From the NCBI GenBank assembly GCA_965248605.1, contig CBDFJV010000007.1, forward strand, positions 682,001-746,000: DNA of 64,000 nucleotides. Direction: 5' to 3'. Shown piece after piece: positions 34,654-43,401 of this stretch. Below the pieces are notes generated by a model, which worked only from the letters and a program-made list of their open reading frames with translations, did not search any database and had not been told where the DNA came from. The DNA is from CAUZJF01 sp965248605. Lineage in GTDB: Bacteria > Chloroflexota > Dehalococcoidia > Lucifugimonadales > CAUZJF01. Position 1 is the stretch's first letter. Each line of letters starts with the position of its first letter. A program made the translations under genes and the position numbers.

Positions 34654-36084
34654 TTACGCGTCGTAGTACAAGTAGAACTCGTGGGGGTGCGGGCGTAGCC
34701 TCACCTCGTCCAGTTCCGCGGTCCGCTTGTAGTCCAGCCAAGTCTCCAGCAAGTCTTGAGTGAAGACATCGCCCTGCATGAGGAAGTCGTGGTCGTTCTC
34801 AAGGGCATCGAGGACCTCCTCCAGGCTCCCGGGTACCTGCTTCACGCCGGCAGCCTCCTCGGGACTGAGCTCGTAGAGGTCTGTGTCGAGAGGCTCGCCG
34901 GGGTCGATCTTGTTGATGACCCCGTCGAGACCGGCCATCAGCATCGCCGCGAACGCTAGATAGGGGTTGCTTGTTGGGTCCGGACACCGGAACTCCACGC
35001 GCTTGGCGGCGGGGGCCGTCGTGTAGACCGGGATTCGGGCGCAAGCGCTGCGATTACGCTGGGAGTAGGCGAGGTTCACGGGCGCCTCGTAGCCCGGCAC
35101 CAGCCTGCGGTACGAATTGGTCGTTGGAGCACAGAAGGCCAGAAGCGCGGGCGCGTGCTTGAGTAGGCCGCCTATGTAGTGAAGACCGGTCTCGCTCATG
35201 AGAGCGTAGCCGTTCGCATCGAAGAAGAGGTTGGTTCCATTGGACCAGATGCTTTGGTGGGTGTGCATGCCCGACCCGTTGTCGTTAAAGAGCGGCTTGG
35301 GCATGAATGTTGCCGTCTTGCCGTGGGCGCGGGCCACATTCTTGACTATGTACTTGTGCAGAATTACCCGGTCGGCCATTTTGGTGAGAGAGTTGTAGAC
35401 CATATCGATCTCGCCCTGACCTGCGGTCCCGACCTCGTGGTGATGGACCTCTACGTCGATACCGTAGTCGATCATAGTCAGGACCATTTCAGAGCGAATG
35501 TCCTGCAGGGTGTCGGTCGGCGGGGCCGGGAAATATCCTTGCTTGTGGCGCGGGCGGTGGCCTAGATTGGGCCCCTGTTTATTGTCTCTGCCGGAGTTCC
35601 AGATTCCCTCGTCGGAGTCGACAAAATAGTATCCGCTGTACGCGTTCTGGTCGTAGCGCACGTCGTCGAAGACGAAGTGCTCGAGCTCGGGACCCCAGTA
35701 GCTGACGTCGCCGATTCCGGTGTTGCTCAGGTGCTCTTCGGCTTTTTTGGCGACGTATCGCGGGTCCCTTGTATAGGGGCCTCGTGTAATCGGGTCTTTG
35801 ACGTCGCATATCAAGCTCAGGGTCGGAATCTCGAGAACCGTGTCGACCGTAGCCGTATCCGGGTCGGGAACCAGCATCATGTCGCTCTCGTGTATCTGCT
35901 GGAACCCACGGATAGAGGACCCATCAAATCCGAGGCCCTCCTCGAACGCGTTCTCGGTCAGCTCGGATACGGGTACCGAGAAGTGCTGAAGCGTGCCAGG
36001 CACGTCCGTAAACTTCAGATCGACGATCTTGATGCCCTTCTCTTTCGCGAACTTGATTACATCCGACGGTGTCTTCTCTCCCAT
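34654..36084 (-). CDS. glnA: Glutamine synthetase type I, beta-like (adenylylation motif present)
   Basis: 476 residues. FDGSSIRGFQ, YWGPELEHFVFD and NGSGMHTHQSIW show a complete active site. The late loop reads DTDLYELSPEEAAG, matching the NLYDLPPEE region whose Tyr is adenylylated in enteric and actinobacterial enzymes. AAGGAGGAGC lies before the ATG. It is upstream of the alpha-type copy on the same strand and has its own leader with a 10-bp hairpin. Confidence 0.94.
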   Translation of the reverse strand: MGEKTPSDVIKFAKEKGIKIVDLKFTDVPGTLQHFSVPVSELTENAFEEGLGFDGSSIRGFQQIHESDMMLVPDPDTATVDTVLEIPTLSLICDVKDPITRGPYTRDPRYVAKKAEEHLSNTGIGDVSYWGPELEHFVFDDVRYDQNAYSGYYFVDSDEGIWNSGRDNKQGPNLGHRPRHKQGYFPAPPTDTLQDIRSEMVLTMIDYGIDVEVHHHEVGTAGQGEIDMVYNSLTKMADRVILHKYIVKNVARAHGKTATFMPKPLFNDNGSGMHTHQSIWSNGTNLFFDANGYALMSETGLHYIGGLLKHAPALLAFCAPTTNSYRRLVPGYEAPVNLAYSQRNRSACARIPVYTTAPAAKRVEFRCPDPTSNPYLAFAAMLMAGLDGVINKIDPGEPLDTDLYELSPEEAAGVKQVPGSLEEVLDALENDHDFLMQGDVFTQDLLETWLDYKRTAELDEVRLRPHPHEFYLYYDA

Positions 36085-36108
36085 TCAGGCTCCTCCTTGA
36101 GAATATGC

Positions 36109-36142
36109 CGCGGCCCTGTGGCTCCGTAGCTCCAGGGCCGCG
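36109..36142 (-). promoter_or_regulatory. Hairpin in the leader of the beta-type glnA
   Basis: CGCGGCCCTG and CAGGGCCGCG form a 10-bp perfect inverted repeat with a 14-base loop between the small membrane-protein gene and glnA. No T-run follows, so it is more likely an mRNA processing or stability element than a terminator. Confidence 0.5.
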
Positions 36143-36171
36143 AGATTTCCGACAGTGTTTAGTGGCTTCGG

Positions 36172-36267
36172 CTAGCTGTTCTGCTTGGACCTTCGCAGAA
36201 GACTGGGCACCACAACCATCAGCGTGAACAGCACCATGAACGCTACGCCGCCGAGCAATGCTTCCAT
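36172..36267 (-). CDS. Small single-helix membrane protein upstream of glnA
   Basis: 31 residues: residues 4-24 (LLGGVAFMVLFTLMVVVPSLL) form one transmembrane helix, followed by RRSK, a positive-inside tail. GGAGG is placed 8 bases before the ATG. It lies between the GlnR-like box and glnA in the nitrogen cluster. No homologue is recognised; a small partner of a membrane transporter or signalling protein is a guess. Confidence 0.6.
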   Translation of the reverse strand: MEALLGGVAFMVLFTLMVVVPSLLRRSKQNS

Positions 36268-36331
36268 TCTGCGAACCTCCGGTTAGTTCCTATCCGCGTC
36301 GACAATTCAAACCGGATTCTGCCCCTACTTT

Positions 36332-36369
36332 GTTTCGTAAGTGTTGCGCGGATGTTACATCTTTGTTAC
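36332..36369 (-). promoter_or_regulatory. GlnR-type operator: four 5-mers at exact 11-bp spacing
   Basis: On the minus strand: GTAAC-n6-GTAAC-n6-GCAAC-n6-GAAAC, with 5-mers starting every 11 bases (plus-strand positions 36365, 36354, 36343, 36332). The actinobacterial GlnR consensus is gTnAC-n6-GaAAC-n6-GtnAC-n6-GaAAC. The site ends 65 bases before the small membrane-protein ATG and 104 bases after the amt remnant, upstream of the beta-type glnA. Confidence 0.7.
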
Positions 36370-36387
36370 ACCTGCATTTGCTGGAGG

Positions 36388-36675
36388 CTAGTCGCCTGCC
36401 GCAGGCTCCGGAGCAAGCTCCGGATAAGCCAGAACGCCGTGCTCTGGCCTGTCTAGACCCTCCAGTTCCTCCTCTTCCGATGCCCTGAGCCTGATCGTCT
36501 TCTTGATACCCCAGAACAGAGCGTAGCCCGTCGCAAATGCCCAGGCGGAGACCGTCACCATGCTGATGAGCTGGGCGACGACTTGCTCGCTGTTCCCGGC
36601 GATCAGACCACTGACGCCTCCGTAGCTGCCGTTGGCGAAGATGCCCACGGCGAAGAGACCCCACAGCCCCCTTGT
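36388..36675 (-). pseudogene. amt: C-terminal remnant of an ammonium transporter gene
   Basis: About 95 residues: RGLWGLFAVGIFANGSYGG, VVAQLISMVTVSAWAFATGYALFW and then GIKKTIRLRASEEEELEGLDRPEHGV, the final two helices and cytoplasmic tail of Amt proteins (the E-E-E-x-E-G-L-D block is diagnostic). The first ~350 residues are missing; upstream sequence is unrelated and contains a MITE-like element at 36761-36940. It cannot be functional. Confidence 0.8.
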
Positions 36676-36760
36676 GCTGAGGTGCGTTGGATATTGCCTG
36701 TAGTGGCGCACCTGTATACGACCGTATCCCTGGGAGAATCGCGGCGCGGGCAGACACTCA

Positions 36761-36940
36761 GAGCTTGTCTCAGAAGTCCTGTTTCTGCCCAGTCGGGAAG
36801 AGAGTTAGGGAAGTCTGCCGTCGGAAGTCGGCGTGCTGGCGGTAACAGCGACGGTTTCCGTGCGCACACCAAGACACCCTCACCTCAATCCTCTCCCAGA
36901 GGGAGAGGAGGTAAGACGGCGTTTCTTCTGAGACATGCTC
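36761..36940. repeat. 180-bp element with terminal inverted repeats (MITE-like)
   Basis: GAGCTTGTCTCAGAAG (36761-36776) and CTTCTGAGACATGCTC (36925-36940) are inverted with one mismatch. The interior includes the palindrome CCTCTCCC/GGGAGAGG (36890-36908) of the family at 1157. It lies in the 400-base gap between the amt remnant and rnc, which has no gene. Confidence 0.65.
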
Positions 36941-37119
36941 CTCAGGTCTGCCCCTACGTCTATCACGATTTTCCGCGAAAACGATCTTGTTCCGACGGCG
37001 GACAGCTCAAGAAGCGCACTGCGCCCGCTCACCTGCCTGAAGTTGCTCAAAGGGTGCCGGTGTTTTGACTTCGCCTCGACGCCGCGCCTAGAATCTGAAT
37101 ACGTACCCGGAGTTGATCG

Positions 37120-37809
37120 TTGCAGCAGCTACAAGAGCTAGAGTCCAGGTTGGCCGTTTCCTTTGTCGACAAGGGGCTTTTGGCCACGGCGTTGACACAC
37201 AGCTCTTACCTGAACGAGAACCCGGGCGTCGTCGCCGAGTCCAACGAGCGGTTGGAGTTTCTCGGCGATGCGATAATCGGATCGGTCATAGGGGAAGAGC
37301 TATATCGCCTGCATCCAGAATGGACCGAGGGGCAGCTTACGCAGGCCCGATCGGTGCTGGTCAGCGGGCCCACGCTGTCGCGAGTCGCGCGCGGCCTCGG
37401 ACTGGGGGACTCCCTCGAAATGGGAGCGGGCGAGCTGGCCGGCGGAGGCAGCGAACGGTCGGGAAATCTAGAGGCCGCTCTCGAGGCCGTAGCGGGCGCG
37501 CTGTTCCTCGATCAGGGGTACGACGCCGCAAGAGAGTTCGTGACCCGGGTACTGGCGCATGAAATCGACGGCCTCGAGCCGGTCCACCTCAAGAACCCGA
37601 AATCGGTGCTTCAAGAGACGGTCCAAGCTAGAGGCCTCGCCCCACCCAGGTACGAGATAGTGCAGGCGACAGGTGCCGACCACGCACCGCGGTTCACCGC
37701 CGAGGTCAGCGTCGACGGAGAGGTCGTCGGCAGGGGCGACGGTGTTCGTAAAGCCGATGCCGAGCGGCGTGCTGCGGCGGCGGCGCTGGAGAAGCTGGAG
37801 CAGAGCTGA
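37120..37809 (+). CDS. rnc: Ribonuclease III
   Basis: 229 residues. Cleaves double-stranded RNA in rRNA and mRNA maturation. SNERLEFLGDAIIG is the signature with catalytic Glu and Asp; EAVAGALFLDQG has the second catalytic Glu. NPKSVLQETVQARG to the C-terminus is the dsRNA-binding domain. TTG start with CGGAG 7 bases upstream; a possible -10 (TAGAAT) is near 37088. Confidence 0.95.
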   Translation: MQQLQELESRLAVSFVDKGLLATALTHSSYLNENPGVVAESNERLEFLGDAIIGSVIGEELYRLHPEWTEGQLTQARSVLVSGPTLSRVARGLGLGDSLEMGAGELAGGGSERSGNLEAALEAVAGALFLDQGYDAAREFVTRVLAHEIDGLEPVHLKNPKSVLQETVQARGLAPPRYEIVQATGADHAPRFTAEVSVDGEVVGRGDGVRKADAERRAAAAALEKLEQS

Positions 37810-37934
37810 CCCCACTCTATCTGGGGGTCCGCGGTGTACTTACGGCATTACGGCCCGGCGGCGTTACGTGACATTTGGCTTCCGTTTAGGTAGAATCGAT
37901 AGCATAGGGTTTGCTGCGAGGGAGGAAGCATGAA

Positions 37935-38879
37935 ATGAAACAGCGTAGCTACGGAAGAGACCGCGAGCTGACCATTCGAATGTTCGGGACCGTCTTCCTT
38001 CTGGGGCTGGTCTACCTCGCCTTTATCGGACTCATGTTCTGGGCCGGGCTGCATCCGATCTTGATTTTCGGGATCTCCCTGGTCATGATGGCGTTCCAGT
38101 ACTTCGGCTCCGACAAGATCGTTTTGATGACGACGGGAGCCAAGGTCGTTTCACCCCAGGAGGAGCCAGGCCTTCACGGGATGGTAGAGCGATTGGCGGC
38201 GATGGCGGACATGCCGAAGCCCAAGAAAATCGCCGTGATGGAGACGCACGTACCTAACGCCTTCGCCACCGGTCGCAACCCCAAGAACGCGGTTGTCGCC
38301 GTAACGAGAGGGCTCATGTCGAGGCTCGACCAACAGGAGCAGGAGGCGGTGCTTGCCCACGAACTGAGCCACATCCGCCACCGTGACGTGATGGTCTTGA
38401 CCTGGGCGGGCCTAATCGTAATCGCGGCGGGCTTTCTGCTCCAGATGCTGTTCTGGATAGGCCTGTTCGGTGGGTTCGGCGGGGGGCGAGACAGGGGAAG
38501 TGGAGGCGGAGGGAACGCCTTTCTGATCATGCTGGCCGTCTACGCCGGCACCTACGCGATCTACTTCCTGAGCCAGATTCTGGTACTGGCCTTGTCGCGG
38601 TACCGGGAGTACGCCGCTGACCGAGCCGGCTCTATGCTTACCGGTGCGCCGATGCACCTCGCCTCCGCGCTGTCGAAGATCAGCGACGACATGTACCGCA
38701 TCCCAGAGAAGGACCTTAGGCAGGTGGAACACGCCAACGCCTTCTTTATCGTCAATGCGATCAAGGGTGGTGGGGCGGCCAAGCTCTTTTCGAGCCACCC
38801 GCCCGTGGACAAGCGCATCGAGCGCCTCCGGAACATGCAACGGGACCTGGAGAGGCCAGCCAAGTTCGAGGGCTACTAA
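37935..38879 (+). CDS. htpX: Membrane zinc metalloprotease HtpX (M48)
   Basis: 314 residues. Two N-terminal helices (VFLLGLVYLAFIGLMFW and the next), zinc motif LAHELSHIRHRD (HExxH), then two further helices and YREYAADRAGSMLTG with the third zinc ligand Glu. It degrades damaged membrane proteins. The ATG at 37935 has GGGAGG about 9 bases upstream; an ATG at 37930 stops after two codons. A TAGAAT -10 lies near 37892. Followed at once by pspAB. Confidence 0.93.
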   Translation: MKQRSYGRDRELTIRMFGTVFLLGLVYLAFIGLMFWAGLHPILIFGISLVMMAFQYFGSDKIVLMTTGAKVVSPQEEPGLHGMVERLAAMADMPKPKKIAVMETHVPNAFATGRNPKNAVVAVTRGLMSRLDQQEQEAVLAHELSHIRHRDVMVLTWAGLIVIAAGFLLQMLFWIGLFGGFGGGRDRGSGGGGNAFLIMLAVYAGTYAIYFLSQILVLALSRYREYAADRAGSMLTGAPMHLASALSKISDDMYRIPEKDLRQVEHANAFFIVNAIKGGGAAKLFSSHPPVDKRIERLRNMQRDLERPAKFEGY

Positions 38880-38882
38880 GCC

Positions 38883-39452
38883 TTGGGCCTCCTGAGCGTC
38901 CTTTTCGGCCGGAGCAAACTCAAGAAGGGCAACCGGGAGCGGTTCTTCTCGATCATTACGGCGGCCGATTCCTTGCGGGGCCGAACGGACCTCCGCCCCG
39001 GCGAGAAGGCGGGCATCGTCTTCAACCCTGTCGAGTCGACCTTCTTCGAGACCCTCGAGACGGAGCTGCGGGACCTTCTGAAGATCAGCAGCCGAGCGAC
39101 GGGTACCCGCTACGAGATAACGGACGACGGCCTTGGCACCCGCTGGGTCGTGCTCGACGACCGCCGGTTCGAGGATTTGGTTTCTACTATCCACCTCGTC
39201 GGGGAGACGATCGGAGAGCATGGCTTCTCCGATCGTCTACTGGCGTCGGTCTTCCGGTTCGACTACGAGGGAAAGCAGGCCTACTGGGTCTACTACATAA
39301 AGCGCGGGAGCTTCTATCCTTTGGTGCTCGCCGGTGATAAGCAGCGTGATAACGCGGCCGAGATGCGACTGAGCGCTCTGATGGAAGACGAGAAGATACC
39401 GGTAGAGCGTGACCTCGAGAGGTGGTACCCGCTCTGGGGCATTCCGTTTTGA
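38883..39452 (+). CDS. pspAB: PspA-associated protein PspAB
   Basis: 189 residues with the family opening MGLLSVLFGRSKLKK, the block GVVFxP-like GIVFNPVESTFFETLE and the end WGIPF. The gene starts with TTG 3 bases after htpX. The htpX-pspAB pair is known from actinobacteria and Chloroflexota, where it is linked to envelope stress. Biochemical role unknown. Confidence 0.85.
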   Translation: MGLLSVLFGRSKLKKGNRERFFSIITAADSLRGRTDLRPGEKAGIVFNPVESTFFETLETELRDLLKISSRATGTRYEITDDGLGTRWVVLDDRRFEDLVSTIHLVGETIGEHGFSDRLLASVFRFDYEGKQAYWVYYIKRGSFYPLVLAGDKQRDNAAEMRLSALMEDEKIPVERDLERWYPLWGIPF

Positions 39453-39675
39453 GCCAGGCTCCGCAGCCAAGTACGAGAGACGCCGGGTGGACCTTTCTCC
39501 AATCGGATCTAGTTCGAGACCTGACCTGACCTGATAGAATTGAGACACGCGATGCCATTGCCCGCACTCCCGGGCCTCATGTGGTAACACCTCTTTTGGT
39601 CAATGGCCGACCCACTTTTCGTTGTACAAGACAAAGACGGTATCCCTGTTCGCCTTTTCACTCCGCCGTTGGAAC

Positions 39676-39945
39676 ATGCATATTAGAGTGAAGCATTCTG
39701 AAGTCGCACCGTTTGTCGAGCAGATACAGAACATTATCAAATCCCCTCAGATTGTCACTCGCGACTCGGGTGGGGCCCACCACCTGTCTCGGCTCGGTGA
39801 CGTCAAAAAGGGATGGGATAATCTGTACTTGGAGGTCGTCGTTCGGTACAAAGAGACGTCCGAACTGAAGGAAGGTAACGTTCTGACCGTCCATTTCAAT
39901 TCGAACCCCCCGAAAGGAGAGCTGGAATGGATAAAACCGAATTGA
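39676..39945 (+). CDS. Nuclease-fold small protein (PBECR/RelE-like), possible toxin
   Basis: 89 residues. HIRVKHSEVAPFVEQIQNI and the closing DNLYLEVVVRYKE then VLTVHF resemble the His/Lys-rich opening and late beta strands of PBECR/DUF4258-type nucleases. The ribosome site is weak. It overlaps the DUF2283 gene by 19 bases, the same order as the pair at 20303-20943. The G+C content is lower than in the neighbours, suggesting transfer. Toxin function is inferred. Confidence 0.55.
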   Translation: MHIRVKHSEVAPFVEQIQNIIKSPQIVTRDSGGAHHLSRLGDVKKGWDNLYLEVVVRYKETSELKEGNVLTVHFNSNPPKGELEWIKPN

Positions 39946-40361
39946 TCGAAAAAGTCAAACTGGCGAACAAGGACTTCAAGAAGCGCATGTTGTCTGAGTT
40001 GCATGATATGCAATACGACTACGACGCAGACATTCTGTATGTGGCACTGGGTAGTTCGACCGGAGCATTCTCATTGCCTATAGAAACGCCTCACGACGAA
40101 GATGTTCATCTCAGGGTCGAGCGGGACAGCTATCAAATTGTTGGGCTCAACATAATGGCGTTTAGGGAGTTTTTCCTGAAGAAGAATCCGGATGCGAAGG
40201 AAGCCTTCGACCCTGTGTTTAGTTTCCTGGGTACGTCGGATTGGCGGTTCCAAGTCCAATTCACATCCACGGAGTTTCAGCTTTTTGTACCGGCTCAAGC
40301 TCCCATTGTCAAGGGCGGTGTGAAAACGTACCAGCGGGGCGGAGCAAAACTGTACCACTGA
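39927..40361 (+). CDS. DUF2283-containing protein, possible antitoxin partner
   Basis: 144 residues. YDYDADILYVALGSSTGAF and DSYQIVGLNIMAFREFF match DUF2283. The ~60-residue C-terminal tail (from about 85) is unusual and has no recognised DNA-binding motif, unlike the partner at 20303. AAGGAGAG precedes the ATG by 7 bases. Like its neighbour it is A+T-richer than the surroundings. Confidence 0.6.
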   Translation: MDKTELIEKVKLANKDFKKRMLSELHDMQYDYDADILYVALGSSTGAFSLPIETPHDEDVHLRVERDSYQIVGLNIMAFREFFLKKNPDAKEAFDPVFSFLGTSDWRFQVQFTSTEFQLFVPAQAPIVKGGVKTYQRGGAKLYH

Positions 40362-40408
40362 ACGCCGTAGAATGGGCATCAAGGTTCGTGGGGCGTTGGA
40401 GATCAGGC

Positions 40409-41176
40409 TCAGTCAGATAGCTGGCGGCCAGAAGTCTTCTTGCTGTGCTTGAGTCGGTAGCTGTCCCCGTTCATCTCCAGGATGTCGACATGGTGGGTGA
40501 GGCGGTCGAGGAGAGCTCCGGTCAGCCGTTCAGAGCCGAACACCTCGGTCCACTCGACGAAGGGCAGGTTGGAGGTCACCAGGACCGATCCACGCTCGTA
40601 ACGCTGGCTGAACACCTCGAAGAGGAGCTCGGCGCCAGTCTTGGACAAGGGCACGAAGCCCAGTTCGTCGATGATCAGAAGCTTGAGTCGTGCGAGCCTT
40701 CTCTGCAGGTTGAGCAGACGCCGTTCGTCCCTGGCCTCGATCAGCTCGTGAACCAGAGCAGCGGCGGTGGTGAAGCCCACGGACAGTCCCCTCTGACACG
40801 CAGCCAGACCGAGACCGAGGGCGATATGGGTCTTGCCGGTGCCACTGTTGCCGAGAGCGATGACGTTGTGGGGGCGCTCGATGTACTCGCATCGTGCCAG
40901 CTCCAGAACCAGAGCCTTGTTCAGGGACGGCATAGACAGGAAGTCGAAGGTGTCGAGGCTCTTGGTCGTCGGGAAGCGGGCTGCTTTGATCCGACGTTCC
41001 ACCATGCGATGGTGACGGTCGATCAGCTCCAACTCCGATAGTCGCAGCAGGTAGTCCGGATGGTCAGCTCCCTCACTGGCACACTGGGATGCCAGCTTGT
41101 CGTACTCCCTCAGGAACGTGGGGAGCTTGAGTTGCTTGAGGTTGTGTTCGAGCAACATCGTGGACTTGTTGGTCAT
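40409..41176 (-). CDS. istB: IS21 helper ATPase IstB
   Basis: 255 residues. AAA+ ATPase with Walker A GNSGTGKTHIALG and Walker B LLIIDELGFVPL, and the family sequence VLVTSNLPFVEW. It assists the IS21 transposase in target choice. ATG overlaps the istA stop. Complete. Confidence 0.93.
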   Translation of the reverse strand: MTNKSTMLLEHNLKQLKLPTFLREYDKLASQCASEGADHPDYLLRLSELELIDRHHRMVERRIKAARFPTTKSLDTFDFLSMPSLNKALVLELARCEYIERPHNVIALGNSGTGKTHIALGLGLAACQRGLSVGFTTAAALVHELIEARDERRLLNLQRRLARLKLLIIDELGFVPLSKTGAELLFEVFSQRYERGSVLVTSNLPFVEWTEVFGSERLTGALLDRLTHHVDILEMNGDSYRLKHSKKTSGRQLSD

Positions 41177-42309
41177 GACCGGCTCCCCGCCAGGAGAGCC
41201 ATGTAGTCCCTGGTCGAGGTTGTTGCAACGTTGGTCCTGGGCAGATACGGGTACAACTCCATGTCGAGTCTAGGCGGTCGACCCTCGATCCTGCACAGCA
41301 CCAGGTGCTTGACAGCATCGAAGCTCACAGCCCCGAGTCGAATGGCGTCTCGTACGGCGTCGTGGACTTCTTCCGGCTGGAAGTTCTCCATCAGTCTGAG
41401 CACCTGCACGAACTCCCTCTTTCCTCGCTTGCCCATCCGAGACTCCAGCAACCGCCGCAACACTCCGAACTCCTCGGGCAACTCCCATCCAACCAGCGGC
41501 GCCGCCTGATCCAATGCCCTCGTCTTCTTCTCAAGGAGCGGCAGGTAATGGAGAGGGTCGAAGACGAAGTCGTCTCGATCGTAGGACCGCCGATGGCGGG
41601 CGATGACTTCAGCGCCACAGCTGATCACAACCTCATGTACATATCCGCGGACCAGAACGTCCCGATGACCGTAGGCCACCGGGACCGAATAGTCATTGGT
41701 CCGGTATCTGACCAGGGACAGAGAACTGACCCTCGTCGCGTGCTTGTCGCTGGCGTCGTACGGTACGGCCGGCAGAAGCAGCAACTTCTCCAGGTCCCGC
41801 TCCAGCCGTTCTCCTATCGTCTCGTTGTGGCCGCGGAGTCGATCTTCGAACCGTCTGAGGCAGTGTTGCTCCAGATGAGCATTGAGGGCATCGAAGCTCT
41901 CGAACGATGGAATGGGCACCAGGAAGTTCCGGCGGACATAGCCGACCAGACCTTCTACTTTGCCCTTATCGTTCCCTTTGCCTGGACGGCCGAACCGGTC
42001 CTCGAACAGGTAGTGGGACTGAAGCTCGGAGAACACCCTGGTCCGCTGCCGGCGACCATCTCCCAGGATTCTGGCTACCGCGAGCGTGGTGTTGTCGTAG
42101 AGGATGCTCTGAGGCACTCCGCCCAGGAACGCGAAGGCGGAGACGTGTCCGTCGCAGAATGACTCCGTCGTCTCGGCGGGATACGCCTTCACATAGCACC
42201 CGTCGCTGTGAGGGAGGTCCAGGGCGAAGTAGTGGGCTTTGCGTTCCACTCCGCCGATGATCACTCGAGCTTCGCCGTAGTCGCACTGGGCAACGCTGAC
42301 GGAACGCAC
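41173..42309 (-). pseudogene. istA: IS21 transposase IstA, N-terminally truncated
   Basis: About 378 residues of a protein normally near 500. It begins at QCDYGEARVIIGGVERKAHYF (first catalytic Asp) and keeps YDNTTLAVARI (second Asp) and GKGNDKGKVEGLVGY (Glu), plus the Mu-type C-terminal domain. The N-terminal DNA-binding helix-turn-helix is missing, so it should be inactive. Confidence 0.85.
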
Positions 42310-42314
42310 TCAGT

Positions 42315-43401
42315 CGGCGCAAAGCAGGAGACGAACAGGGGTAGCCTCACCGCTCCGGTGAAATCGAAGCGAATGCCGAGGGGTGAAGGTAGATGGGGTG
42401 GCGGCGATAGCTACGTGCCGGAGCTCAAGCCCAAAGACCTGATAGGCCTGCCCTGGCGCGTGGCGTTCGCGCTACAAGCGGATGGCGCGGCCGACCTCCA
42501 TGCTTTAAAAGTGATTGAGCGGGTGCGCGACGAGATATATCACACCTACGAGGACTCGTCGATACCAGACAAGGTAGAGGCCGTGCTGGAGCGTCTATGG
42601 GCGGAGTACGTGGAGGCGAAGGGTGACTCATGGTGGCTGCGCTCGGACTGCATCTGGGCCAAGCCAAACCCAATGCCAGAGAGCGTCACTGACCGGCCCA
42701 CGCGGGCGCATGAGTACCTGTTCCTGCTGACGAAGTCGGCGCGGTACTACTACGACGCTGACGCGATTCGAGAACTTGGCTTTGAGCATCCTGGTCAATC
42801 AGGAACTTTCAGCAGGAATGGCTTTGTGTCGAAACATGTGATTCCCAACCAAACGTCGGCGGAACATCGTCCGCGTACTGACCGTGCTCCGGGTGGCGCG
42901 AACAAGCGCACGGTGTGGAGCATCGCCACGCAGCCCTACAAGGAAGCGCACTTCGCCACGTATCCCGAGAAGCTGGTCGAGCCGTGCATCCTGGCGGGCA
43001 CCAGCGAGCGCGGCGTCTGCGGCGTGACGGGCGATCCTTGGGAGCGGGTTACTGAACGAACCGAAGCGCCGCACGATGGCAAGACAGAGACGCAGTATGT
43101 GAATGGGTCTACTGCCAACCGTCTGTCCCTGTTGCGTCAGGCGGCTCGTGAACGCGGCGAGGAGTACGTCCAGCGAGTCACAACCCTCGGCTGGCAACCC
43201 ACCTGCGACCACGACTCAGATCCGGTGCCTAGTATAGTTTTGGACCCCTTCTGCGGCTCAGGCACCACGGGGGTCGTGGCGCTGCGACATGGGCGCTCGT
43301 TCATTGGGATCGAACTAAACCCTGAATACGTGGAGATGGCGCGTCAGCGCATTATCGGCGATGCGCCGCTCCTGAACGTGGCAGCGGAGGCGTTGCAGTG
43401 A
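42315..43401 (+). pseudogene. Phage-type site-specific DNA methyltransferase, N-terminally truncated
   Basis: The frame keeps LKPKDLIGLPWRVAFALQADG, WAKPNPMPESVTDRPTRAHEY, LTKSARYYYDADAI and the AdoMet motif DPFCGSGTTGVVAL, followed by GIELNPEYVEMA, typical of prophage N4/N6 amino-methyltransferases. The catalytic (D/S)PPY motif that normally lies ~100 residues before LKPKDL is missing because the gene is cut by the IS21 border. A ~40-residue insertion (about 42478-42605) splits the conserved GWWLRSD region. Activity is unlikely. Confidence 0.7.

Larger units (their letters stand above)
40409..42309 (-). mobile_element. IS21-family element, 5'-truncated
   Basis: Contains istA (truncated) and istB in the usual order with the 4-base overlap. 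The helix-turn-helix start of istA and the left terminal repeat are gone: at about 42309 the sequence switches to a phage-type methyltransferase. The outer end beyond istB could not be defined. Confidence 0.8.

Noticed and set aside
40409..42309. Functional IS21
   Set aside because: IstA lacks its DNA-binding N-terminus and one end of the element is gone.
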